64,000 nucleotides of DNA. Origin: Nageia nagi (taxonomy: Eukaryota; Pinophyta). Of the stretch, positions 54,346 through 64,000 are shown piece after piece. The notes below the pieces were generated by a model. The model was not told the DNA's origin. It did not search any database and saw nothing but the letters and a program-made list of their open reading frames with translations. Each line of letters opens with the position of its first letter. The stretch's first letter is position 1. Both the position numbers and the translations under genes were made by a program. Location: assembly GCA_050084985.1 (NCBI GenBank), contig JBITNC010000002.1:16430001-16494000 (forward strand), read 5' to 3'.

Positions 54346-54352
54346 AACACTG

Positions 54353-54660
54353 GTTCCCACCCTTTCGTTCCCGCCTGTCCGTCCCCGCTTGTCTGTTCCC
54401 GCCTGTCTGTTCCCGCTTGTCCGTCCCGCCTGTCTGTTCCCACCTGTCCGTCCCGCCTGTCCGTTCCCGCATGTCCATTCCCGCCTGTCTGTTCCCACCC
54501 TTTCGTTCCCGCCTATCCATCCCGCCTGTCCGTCCCGCCTGTCCGTTCCCGCCTGTCCATCCCGCCTGTCCATCCCGCCTGTCCGTTCCCGCTTGTCCGT
54601 CCCGCCTGTCCGTTCTCGCCTGTCCGTCCCGCTTGTTCGTCCCCACTTGTCCGTCCCGCC
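54353..54660 (+). repeat. Minisatellite CCTGTCCGTTCCCG, right part (with target duplicate)
   Basis: Begins with the second GTTCCCAC (54353-54360). About 20 units of 13-14 bp, CCTGTCCGTCCCG and CCTGTCCGTTCCCG, with CCTTTCGTTCCCG variants. Continuation of 50365-50461 before the hAT insertion. Confidence 0.92.
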
Positions 54661-56204
54661 TGTTCCTTTCGCGGTTGCACGCCACGTCCATCCTGCCTGT
54701 TCGTTTTACGGTTTCTCGCACGGTTTGTCCTAGGCGGCATGGTCGTCTAAGAAACACCTATGCCGTAGGCAAACTGGGTGCCTAACCGTTTGTGGACAGG
54801 TCTTTTTACCTAAAACTACTATGGTGAGGATGATCGACGACCTGTCCCCGCTTGGGCTTGTCAACGGGTCGGTTTGTGTCCACGGTTTGGTTCTTGTGCA
54901 TGTTTTGGGTCCACGGTTCGGTTCGTGTCCATGGTTCGGTTCATGTGCACATTTTGTTACCATGGTTCGATTCATGTGCACGGTTCGGTTCGTGTGCACG
55001 GTTCGGTTGGTGTGCATTGGTCGATCCTAAAAACACATACATCGTAGGCAAACTGCCCCCTTATCCGATTGCAAATAGGTATTTTAACGTAAAACTAATA
55101 TAGGTTCCTTGCGGATTATCGACTCACGGTTTGACCCACAGGTCGGTTCATGTGGACGGTGCATAGGCCAGTTCATGCCCATGGTTTTGTTCATGTGCAC
55201 GATTCAGTCATGTCCACGGTTTGGTCCACAGGCATGCCTTTGGTGTACTAGGATGATCCATCATCTTAATCGATCCTCCAATAATGGACGTTTTTCATGT
55301 TGGGATCCAAAGCGAGGTTTCCAAAAAACACATATGCCGTAAGCAAACCACCCCCTTATCCGATTGTAGACAGGTCTTTTAACCTAAAACTACTATGGTG
55401 AGGATGGTTGGTGACCCGTGCTTGCCTGGGTTGGCGCAATGCAACTCGTCCAGTCTTGAGACGGTCGGTTTCTCGAGTCGATCTCGTCACCTAGGTTGGC
55501 TATGCACGGAGCCAACCTATGCCTTCCGTTGATCGCTTGGTCTTGGGCGCATTCTCATTTGCATCGGTCCATCCCATGTTTCTACCCTCGGTTTTTTGCA
55601 AGGTTCATCTAAGGCGTGATGGTTGTCTAAAAAACACCTATGCCGTAGGCAAACTAGGCACTTAACCGTTTCTAGACAGGTCCTTTTACCTAAAACTACT
55701 ATGGTGAGGATGGTTGGTGACCCATCCTTGCCTGGGTTGGTACAATGCAACTCATGCAATCTCGAGACGGTCGGTTTCTCGAGTCGATCCTATCACCCAA
55801 GTTGGCTTGGCGCGAAGCCAACCTGACCCTTCCATTCACCTGTCCCTCCATGTCTCCTACTTTACCACGCTTCCACCCCCCTACTCGAGATTCCCCTGCA
55901 GTTCGGTTGAGGTGCCAAGTACATCCCAAGCTACGACTACATGCAGAACGTCTCCTGTGAGTCCTTCCCATGTGCGATGGTGGGAAGCACCTGGAGGAAC
56001 CCTGCTGCACGGTGTATCATGATCCTAGGTCTACCAGCAGACTGCGGTTGCCCGATGATCACGTTGCTTGTGAGTCCGCGAAGAGTACTGTGGATGCTGA
56101 GTGTAGCGACGGGTCAGAACCATGTCCCATCCTGATCGCGGACCCCTTGTCCTTCCCGTGCCATCCTTGCTACCTTTATCGTCCTTGCTGTGTTCGGTCC
56201 GTTC
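54661..56204 (+). repeat. Satellite array, block 2 (monomers c', a, b, c)
   Basis: Cores at about 54755-54825, 55030-55105, 55330-55397 and 55630-55701 (spacing 278, 295, 306 bp). The last three follow the same a-b-c order and the same intervening text as block 1, including GGCATGCCTTTGGTGTACTA and ATAATGGACGTTTTTCATG. With the 3891 bp of hAT and its duplicate removed, the two blocks are about 1.94 kb apart, so the array has a long higher-order period. Confidence 0.85.
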
Positions 56205-56445
56205 TTGCCTGTCCGTCCCCGCCTGTCCGTCCCGCCTGTCCGTCCCACCTGTCCGTTCCCGCCTGTCCATTCCTGCCTGTCCATTCCCATCCTTTTGTTC
56301 CCACCTATCCATCCCGCCTGTTCGTCTTGCCTGTCCGTTCCCGCCTGTCCGTCCCGCCTGTCCATCCCCGCCTGTCCGTCCCCGCATGTCCATTCCCGCC
56401 TGTCCGTCCCCGCTTGTCCGTCCCCGCCTATCCGTCTCGCATAGC
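56205..56445 (+). repeat. Minisatellite CCTGTCCGTCCCG at the array turn-around
   Basis: About 17 units of 13-14 bp with several CCTGTCCATTCCCG variants. At its right end the satellite continues in the opposite orientation. Confidence 0.9.
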
Positions 56446-56555
56446 CAACCTAGGTGACGAGATCGACTCGAGAAACCGACCGTCTCGAGATTGGATGAGT
56501 TGCATTGCGCCAACCCGGGCAAGCACGGGTCACCAACCATCCTCACCATAGTAGT
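56446..56555 (-). repeat. Satellite array in inverted orientation, before the chromovirus
   Basis: Reverse complement of the text after core b (compare 55395-55505): AACCTAGGTGACGAGATCGA, GAAACCGACCGTCTC, CACCAACCATCCTCACCATA. It ends with GTAGT, the target site of the chromovirus; it resumes at 63208. Confidence 0.88.
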
Positions 56556-57053
56556 TGAAACGCTACCAGACGTGCCACCCCTTGGGGCATGGCTTGTCGA
56601 TGGTAACGCCCAGCACCAACATAGTCGACACGGTCCGAAAGCCTGGGTACCGGACTTATGGGAATCACCCCCGCCAGACGTATCATCCCATGGCCCGTCC
56701 TGCACGGCTAGCCAGCTTCGCCGTCTCCGTCAACTCCGTAGTTGCATACTGCTCGAGGCCTCGTGCCTCTAGAGCTGGTCCGACCCCTTGGAGCATCGGA
56801 CTGGTTTGTCATAGTTACCAGGATGCCTGGTGCTCACAGCCCAACCAACGACCTTGAAACGGGTATCACCCCTAAGGTCCCCCTGAGCTGTATTCGGCCA
56901 TCCATGTCGCCCAGTCCAACCATAGGAACGGACTCTCAACCTTGTCCGCCATGGTTCCTAAGGCACGATAGTCTGGGCCCGGAATGGATCCCCGTGTACT
57001 AGAGGTTACGCTCTACGTACACTCACCACCCCGGGAGAGGCGGCCCTCTCACA
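56556..57053 (-). repeat. 3' LTR of the chromovirus
   Basis: 498 bp, about 97 percent identical by eye to 62710-63207. Next to the purine tract. Confidence 0.95.
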
Positions 57054-57135
57054 TTCTCCCCCACTTAAAGATGTTGACGTCCTCCTCAACAATGTACCCT
57101 GAAGGGACAAGTGGGTCTCTGGCAACAAATTGGTG

Positions 57136-59330
57136 CTAGTCACGCCACCAATATTTTTCATGGCCTTCAGCCAGGAACTCTTGGATCTTGTCCTCAAAGT
57201 TGCATAAGCTTTCTGCTCTTTCCCATGTGTCATTTTCGATGGTTTCACCTTCCCATCCGATAAGGTACTCGGTTTTCTTTATCTTGCCAAAGCCCCTTGT
57301 CCTAACACCCTTGATCTCTTTTACTATCTTCTGCGGTCTGTCGATGATACCGGCAGGCGGGCGAGTGGGAACCATTCTCTCAGGGTTTTCTAGATCTTCC
57401 ACACATGGCCTCAACTGGCTGACATGAAAAACATCATGTATGTGTAGATGACTTGGTAGCTGGATCTTATACGCCACTTTGCCAATTCGCTTAATCACTC
57501 TAAACGGTCCCTCATATCTCCTCGTGAGGGACTTTGACGTTCCCGGTGCAGGCTTGAAGTGGTCTCCATCAATTCTCAACAATACCAAGTCCCCAACCTT
57601 GAACTCCAACTCCCGTCTCCTCTGATCTGCATTTTTCCGCATTCTCTACTGAGCCTGTAGTAAAAATGCTCGTGCGACATCTATTCTCTCCTTCCAATCC
57701 TCCAGGTACCAAGTTGCCGATGGGCAAGTGCTATAGTATTCCGGTACCACCGTGTGGGGAGCGATTGGTTGCCTACCCGTGGCAAGTTCAAATGGAGTGA
57801 ATTTACTTGAGGCTGACTTCTGGCTGTTATAACTAAACTGTGCAATGTCCAGGAGGTCAGGCCAATTTGTTTGGTCTGATGTCACATAATGCCTCAAATA
57901 TTCCTCTAGGATCCCATTTATTCTCTCTGTCTGCCCATCTGTCTGTGGATGGTGACTTGTGGACAGGAATAGCTTTGTGCCCATTATCCTGAATAACGCT
58001 GACCAGAAGTTACTAGTGAATCGAGCATCCCTATCCGACACAATGTTCAGTGGTATCCCCCAATATTTCACAACATGCTTGAAGAAGTACTCGGCTGCCG
58101 TTGCCGCTTCGCATGGATACCTACACCGGATGAATGTGGCATACTTAGAGAATCTATCAACCACTACCATAATGCTAGTATACCCTTGTACCTCCGGTAA
58201 GTTGGTGATAAAGTCCATGCTGACACTCACCCATGGTCCGACAGGTATTGGGAGAGGTTGAAGTAAACCTGCTGGCCGTTTTCTCACTCTTATCTTGTTG
58301 GCACAACAGGCAGCTTCTCATATAGCTTTCCACATCCTTGAACATGTTCGGCCAATAGTACCCTCTAGAGATCAACGCCATCATCCTATCTCTTCCTGGG
58401 TGTCCGGCCCAAGGTGAGTCGTGACACTTTCATTATCTCCGTTCTTAGGCCGTCCCACTTCGGCACATAGATCCTGTTGGCACCGTACATCAACAAGCCC
58501 ATACGAGTCCTGAACCTTGTCAACCGATTCACATTTGCAAATTTATCTGCTGAGGCTACCATGGCTCTGGCCTGCGGGTCATTTTCCATCCCTTCTCTGA
58601 TTCTCGAAACCAAATCCCCTGAAAGCTGTACTTGACCTGGTTGATTTGGTTGTTGATCCTCTTTAGCCAACTCCTCTTGGCCATTTGTCATCGCAGTGAG
58701 GGCACGGGGTGGTCTCTCCCCCACTTGAGCTTGGGCGAGCTCCTGCGAGTCCTCATTAGGGTCTTTTAGTTGAGCCTTATGGCTCAAGGCATCCGCTACC
58801 GCATTCTTCTTGCCAGGGTTATATCTGATCTCAGCATCATATTTAGCCAAGAAGTCTGCCCACCGTGCCTTCTTGCCCGTTAGCTTACTAGATGTCTTGA
58901 AATAAGTGTTGGAGATGTCCGTTTTGATCACAAACGGAGTGCCCAAAAGATAGTGTCTCCAAACACGTAAACAGTGTAAGACTGCCACCATTTCCTTATC
59001 ATGCGCGGGGTAGTTCGTCTCTGCGTCCTTCAGCTTCCGTGATTCATAAGCTATGGGGTGTCCATCCTGGATCAAGACCCCACCGATGGCATAATCTGAG
59101 GCATCCGTGTGCACTTCAAAAGGCTTAGAAAAATCAGGCAAGGCTAAGACAGGTGAGGTTGTGAGTTTACTCTTTAACTCCTCAAATGCTTTGTCGATCT
59201 GCTATCCAAAACCACCTTGTTTGCTTTCTGAGCAACTGCGTGAGGGGAGCTGCTATCTTTGAATATCCACACACAAACTTTCTATAGTAGTTGGCTAAGC
59301 CCAAAAACTGTCTGAGCTGGTGGACATCCT
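57136..59330 (-). pseudogene. Chromovirus RNase H, integrase and chromodomain, broken
   Basis: Minus strand. After a TGA replacing a Trp codon near 59340 (AIRD-stop-EPPKDVHQLRQFLGLANYYR) and a frameshift near 59200, RNase H follows (HTDASDYAIGGVLIQDG, YNPGKKNAVADALSHK). Frameshifts near 58420 and 58290 split the H2C2 finger (YYWPNMFKDVESYMRSCLLC). Integrase core: SMDFITNLPEVQGYTSIMVV, VSDRDARFTS, QTDGQTERIN. A TAG at about 57643 cuts before the last part, which has YEGPFRVIKRIGKVAYK, LHIHDVFHVSQLRP and a clear chromodomain (TEYLIGWEGETIENDTWE, ending near 57150). The chromodomain places it among chromoviruses, which can target modified histones. Confidence 0.9.
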
Positions 59331-59339
59331 TCGGAGGCT

Positions 59340-62066
59340 CTCAATCCCGAATGGCATCCAATTTATTCATTTCTGGCTTAATCTTTCCACCACCGACGAC
59401 ATGTCCCAAGAAGCTCACTTCAGTTTGTGCAAAAGCACATTTTTCCTTTTTGACGTAAAGCTCATTCTCCCTGAGCTTGTCAAACACCAAGGCCAGATGT
59501 GTTTTGTGCTCCTCTAGGGACTTGCTATAAACCAATATGTCGTCTAGATATACCACGACAAACTTATCCAAATAAGGTCTGAACACATCGTTCATCAGTG
59601 TACAAAATGTCGCGGGGGCATTGCATAAGCCAAATGGCATAACCATAAAATCAAAAGAGCCATATCTCGTTACACAGGTTGTTTTCTCTTCATCACCCTG
59701 TGCGATACGCACTTGGTAATAGCCTTGCTTTAAATCAAGTTTCGAGAAGTACACGGCTTTACCCAGTCGATCAAAACAATCCTCAATGAGTGGGAGTGGG
59801 TACTTGTTTTTGATCGTAATTTTATTAAGGGCCCGGTAGTCCACACACATCCTCAATGACCCATCTTTCTTTTTCTGAAATAGCACTGGTGCCCCATAAG
59901 GTGAGTGAGACAGTCTCAAATAACCAGCAGCCATCAACTCCTCTAGCTGTTTCTTTAACTCTACCATTTCAGTCGCTGACAGTCTATACGGTCTGATGGA
60001 TGGTGGTTTGGCCCCCGGTGTTAACTCAATCTTGTGATCCACTGTTCTCCTCGGTGGAAGTCGGGTTGGTAGCTCCACTGGCATCACATCTCCATATCTC
60101 TCCAGAACTTCCTTAATCTCCCCCGGAACTGCTGCCTTCTCCACTTCCTGATCTTCCCATCCGCCCAACATAGCTGCTAGAAACAAGGGTTCCCATTTAT
60201 TCCTAGAGGCTTTTCTAATAGACATGGCAGATAGGTTTTGGAGACGACCACTAGACCTAGGTTCAACAAGGTCGACCATGCACGAGTAGTCAGGGTGCAT
60301 AATGACCAGCTTCCCGATGTGGGGCATGGCCGCGGCATGGGCAGTATAGATGAAGGACTGACCTAGGACCAGGTCGAAGTTGAGGCTAGGCACCACAAAG
60401 AGAATTGTGGTTCCAAGCCACTTCCCTACTTGGAGGGACACCTTGGGAGTCCGACGCAGATTGATTTCCTCTGGCCGGATGGCAACTTGTAGGGAGTCAT
60501 TGGACTTGTGCATTTTGAGGCCCAAATCCTTACACAGACGTTCGGATATATAATTACTTGACGCACCCCCATCAACAAGAGCCACGACAGGTCTACCATT
60601 AAGGGTTACATCTACATAACTAAGAGGGTAATGTTGACTCTCATCGATGCGAGTCGGCTTACCCTCGATGGCTGCCAAGGCATTCAGAAGTCGAACACCA
60701 GGATTGCCCTGAGGGTTCGATGTCGTTGGGGTGGACGTCGTGAGGGCCAACGGTTGAGAAGGTTGAGTGACATAGTATTGGACCGGCTGGATTTGGGGCG
60801 TGGCTAAGTTCATGACATTAAGGCGATTTTGGTGAGGGCATTCTCTAGCAATATGATCGGTACCATCACACCTAAAGCACCTTGATTTGCTTTGTCGCTC
60901 GTACTCCACCCGTCGAGCCTTCTGATACCGGTTATTGTCTTCACCCTGATACCCTCTTTTGCCCTTTTTGTTCCTGTCATGCTTGCCTTCTCCTTTTCCA
61001 AACCTTTCCTGCTTACCCCTGTTGTCTCTGTCATCCCGACTGTCACTTCCCCAACCTTTTCTGTGCTTCCGCTTGTCCCCTGAATTCTTCTTCTCCGAAC
61101 TTGACCCTCTTTTCCCATCTCTTTTATTTCCTTTATCCATCTTCGAACCGGACTCTTTATAATCAATCAGCTTTTCTGCCGCTGATATCGCTTCAGTGAG
61201 CTTGCTTATCTGTTGTCTGTTCAACTCGGCCTTGGCCCAGGCTTGAAGGCCCTTCATAAAATAGTGCAGTTTAACATGCTCTTGCAAGCCCGTTGTTGCC
61301 AACACATATATCTGGAAAGCCTTGATATAATCTTTTATGGTACCGGTGTGTTGGAGAGTGTCCAACTTCTCAAGGATCTTTATCTCCGCATTGGTGGGCT
61401 TAAATTGCTCTCTCACGAGCTGTTGGAAGTTTTCCCACGTTTTGCAGGGATCCACCCCTGTCAATGATGTAGAACGGGTTCTCCACCAAAGTTTTGCACC
61501 ACCTTCTAATAAACCCACTGCGATATTGATCTTTTTCTGATCATCAACCCGTGGAAGCTGACTGAAGTAATGACCCAAATCCAGAGCCAAGTCTCCAACA
61601 CCGTTGCATCCCGTTCCCCACTATACGAGGTTGGCATTTTCACCTTTATTCTTGCCTCGACCTTATCTTGTCCTGCCGAACTCGCCGTGAGTTGCATCAG
61701 CAGGGTCACCTTTTCGGTCAAGTCCTGGATAATCCGTCTATCCTTTCCCACTTGAGTCTCTAAGTCGAAAACACGGTTACCCAAGTCCACAGTCTCACTG
61801 CGCATGATCTCATGCTCCTCAGTAAGGGCAGCATTTTCTGCTTGGAGTCGCACGATTAACTCACCATCCCCCACTCTTTCACCGCGGGGTTTACTTTTAT
61901 TCAGATCCCTCAATTCCTTGAACTGTTCCAAATATTTATCCATCGTTATTTGATGTATGGCTCGGTAAGGAGTTTCCTCCTCTTCATCCCGAGCAACCGG
62001 TGCCTGTGGTGCCACTTCCTCAGGCACCTCATCCAACAGTGTTTCTTCCACTGGCTGCGCAGACAT
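59340..62066 (-). pseudogene. Chromovirus gag, protease and reverse transcriptase, one frameshift
   Basis: Likely start ATG at 62066 (MSAQPVEETLLDEVPEEV), then a coiled-coil-like region with heptads (LQAENAALTEEHEIMRSETV). A frameshift near 61600 leads into the capsid block [20 protein letters not shown] and [13 protein letters not shown] basic linker, then the zinc knuckle [15 protein letters not shown] (about 60880-60836). Protease [12 protein letters not shown] near 60585 (Asp-Gly-Gly where DSG is usual). [31 protein letters not shown], catalytic YLDDILVYS near 59555-59530, and [11 protein letters not shown]. It ends at the stop near 59340. Confidence 0.92.
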
Positions 62067-62464
62067 CTTGAACAACCTGACACAATCCCCAACAATAGTC
62101 TGATGTAGGTAGACACACGCAGACACAACTATCACACTTCACGCTTCAAACCTACATCAAGGGACATCTCGGTTAGGACACAACACAAGGCGCCACGAAT
62201 TGCTAAGGCAAACAAAGGTTGTGCATGAGCAGAAATAAACACGCAACACAAGCATGCACCAACACATGGTAAACATCACATCACATTCTCCCACCCCTGC
62301 TAGACTCTCTATAGTTTCACATGGGACCGGGGGGGAGTATGATAGAAACCATGTTTTGCCTTTCACATAGCAATTCTATTATGCCGTCGACATGGCATAC
62401 GGGATCCCACTCCTTACACGAGGAGTTCCACAAGTGCTGCCTCCTTCGGCGCATCTGCACCCAT

Positions 62465-62540
62465 GGGCGGGTGCTGCCTCTATCGACGTATCGGCACCCT
62501 TGGGCGGGTGCTGCCTCTATCGGCGTATCGGCACCCCTGC
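62465..62540 (-). repeat. 37-bp tandem repeat in the chromovirus leader
   Basis: GGGCGGGTGCTGCCTCTATC starts at 62465 and again at 62502, with a partial earlier unit (CTGCCTCCTTCGGCGCATCT). It lies between primer site and gag, a region that carries packaging signals in related elements; the role here is unknown. Confidence 0.7.
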
Positions 62541-62709
62541 ACGTGTAGCAATCAAGCATCAGTGCATACTCACATACCTTGGTCGATGAGGCATAGGTGA
62601 GTAACCAAATCCCCTTCGCGGGCATCGTGTTTCATGCGGGTCGAATCGGCACGATACACACGGCACATGGCACCCTCCTTGCCTGAACCCCCAAGGCTTT
62701 GATACCACA

Positions 62710-63207
62710 TGAAACGCTACCAGACGCGCCACCCCTTGGGGCATGGCTTGTCGATGGTAACGCCCGGCACCGACATAGTCGACACGGTCTGAAAGCCTGG
62801 GTACCGGACTTATGGGAATCACCCCCGCCAGACGTATCCTCTCATGGCCCGTCCCGCACGGCTAGCCAGCTCCGCCGTCTTCGTCAACTCCGTAGTTGCA
62901 TACTGCTCGAGGCCTCGTGCCTCTAGAGCTGGTCCGACCCCTTGGAGCATCGGACCGGTTTGTCATAGTTACCAGGATGCCTGGTGCTCACCGCCCAACC
63001 AACGACCTTCAAACGGGTATCACCCCTAAGGTCCCCCTGAGCTGTATTCGGCCATCCATGCCGCCCAGTCCAACCATAGGAATGGACTCTCAACCTTGTC
63101 CGCCATGGTTCCTAAGGCACGACAGTCTGGGCCCGGAATGGATCCCCGTGTACTAGAGGTTACGCTCTACGTACACTCACCACCTCGGGAGAGGCGGCCC
63201 TCTCACA
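62710..63207 (-). repeat. 5' LTR of the chromovirus
   Basis: 498 bp. On the minus strand TGTGAGAGGG..GCGTTTCA, directly followed by TG and the primer site. Right-hand flank GTAGT is the target duplicate. Confidence 0.95.
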
Positions 63208-64000
63208 GTAGTTTTAGGTTAAAAGACCTATCTACAATCGGATAAGGGGGTGGTTTGCTTACGGCATATGTGTCTTTTGGAAACCTCGCTTTGGACCCCA
63301 ACATGAAAAACGTCCATTATTGGAGGATCGATTTCCTAGTACACCAAAGGCATGCCTGTGGACCAAACCGTGGACATGACTGAATCGTGCACATGAACAA
63401 AACCATGGGCATGAACCGGCCTATGCACCGTCCACATGAACCGGCCCGTGGACCAAATCGTGAATCGACAATCCGTAAGGAACCTATATTAGTTTTAGGT
63501 TGAAATACCTATCTGCAATCGGATAAGGGGGCATTTTGCCTACGGCGTATGTGTTTTTAGGATCGACCCATGCACACCAACCGAACCGTGCACACGAACC
63601 GACCCGTGCACATGAATCGAACTGTGGACACAAAATGTGCACAAGAACGAACCGTGGAGGCAAAACGTGCACAAGAACCAAACCGTCGACACAAATCGGC
63701 CCGTTGACAAGCCCATGCACACGAACCGCACCGTCCACATGAACCGGCCCGTGGACCAAACCGTGAGTTGACAATCCGCAAGGAACCTATATTAGTTTTA
63801 GGTTGAAATACCTATCTGCAATCGGATAAGGGGGCATTTTGCCTACGGCGTATGTGTTTTTAGGATCGACCCGTGCACACCAACCGAACAGTGGACATGA
63901 AACGAACCGTGCACACAAACAGATCCGTGCACATGAATCGAACCATGGTAACAAAATGTGCACATGAACCGAACCATGGACATGAACCGAACCGTGGACC
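63208..64000 (-). repeat. Satellite array, inverted, continuing past the window end
   Basis: Reverse complement of the monomers at 49.2-49.9 and 55.0-55.7 kb. Left to right: one type b core (about 63215-63280), then two type a cores (about 63490-63560 and 63795-63865; spacing about 300 bp), separated by GTGCACACGAACCGA-like runs. The array runs off the window. Confidence 0.88.

Larger units (their letters stand above)
50470..54352 (-). mobile_element. Intact hAT DNA transposon D
   Basis: 3883 bp between exact 8-bp duplications GTTCCCAC. Terminal inverted repeats begin CAGTGTTCCAC at both ends (11 of 11), then diverge but stay rich in GGGAACG/CGTTCCC words: about seven in the left 110 bp and more than a dozen in the right 280 bp (54070-54345), as expected for transposase-binding subterminal repeats. 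It encodes a five-exon transposase with no stop (separate entry). Complete borders, exact duplication and an open gene suggest recent activity and possible autonomy. Confidence 0.95.
56556..63207 (-). mobile_element. Ty3/gypsy chromovirus, complete but inactivated
   Basis: 6652 bp, minus strand. LTRs of 498 bp at 62710-63207 (5') and 56556-57053 (3'); target duplication GTAGT at 56551-56555 and 63208-63212, exact. Primer site TGGTATCAAAGCCTTGG (plus 62690-62706); purine tract AAGTGGGGGAGAA (plus 57054-57066). LTRs start TGTGAGAGGG and end GCGTTTCA and differ at about 16 of 498 sites by eye. Gag-protease-RT-RNase H-integrase-chromodomain order. At least two stops and three to four frameshifts. 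Inserted into the satellite core. Confidence 0.95.

Noticed and set aside
54036-54785. Long overlapping ORFs (up to 249 codons) on both strands rich in Pro/Arg/Ser/Val or Gly/Asp/Arg repeats
   Set aside because: They are translations of the 13-14-bp minisatellite and the hAT subterminal repeats, which lack stop codons in several frames; no start context, domain or conservation.
43975-64000. Last PCS exon (a V-LHLRRQL-like end) in the remaining sequence
   Set aside because: No convincing match after an acceptor site was found on the + strand; it probably lies beyond the window.

Overview
This window is nuclear DNA of a land plant with a very large, transposon-packed genome, most likely a gymnosperm. 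Three things support this. There is a plant phytochelatin synthase gene whose introns reach 15.3 kb and 11.5 kb. Almost all other sequence is LTR retrotransposon, hAT transposon, SINE or satellite. A stray 26S-ITS2-5.8S rDNA piece looks seed-plant-like. I cannot name a species.

The host gene is on the + strand. Five consecutive exons of phytochelatin synthase (PCS) lie at 14407-14645, 29916-30079, 41561-41612, 43112-43339 and 43456-43974. All have GT-AG borders and matching phases and together give 1202 nt of uninterrupted coding sequence. The first exon(s), which carry the catalytic Cys, and the last exon were not found, so the gene probably extends past both window ends and nearly everything else here may be intronic.

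Layout. 1-1183: tail of a giant LTR. 1184-9042: remnant of a small LTR element, split by a Ty3/gypsy element (1432-8211) with nearly identical LTRs. 9286-9451: tRNA-derived SINE with target duplication. 9.8-10.56 kb: hAT remnant. 14.65-29.9 kb (PCS intron): Ty1/copia element (17724-21931, perfect 5-bp target duplication), then a pile of related hAT copies, one inserted into another. 30.1-41.56 kb (next intron): a non-autonomous LTR element (30803-35322) with no gag or pol that carries a long chimeric ORF built from host-gene pieces (NOT1 scaffold of the CCR4-NOT complex, then the membrane end of an MgtA-type P-ATPase), then a 4.18-kb probable solo LTR. 44-64 kb (after the last exon found): LTR fragments, a hAT relic, an rDNA fragment, and a satellite of about 0.3-kb monomers with GC-rich minisatellites. 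Into this satellite were inserted an apparently intact hAT transposon (50470-54352, exact 8-bp duplication, five-exon 743-residue transposase) and a chromodomain-bearing gypsy element (56556-63207, exact 5-bp duplication).

How the parts relate. The PCS gene would make the enzyme that polymerises glutathione into metal-binding phytochelatins. The rest is a layered insertion record. Two parts stand out as possibly undescribed: the retroelement that captured and fused host gene fragments into one open frame, and the intact hAT sitting in a minisatellite whose GTTCCC words resemble its own subterminal repeats.
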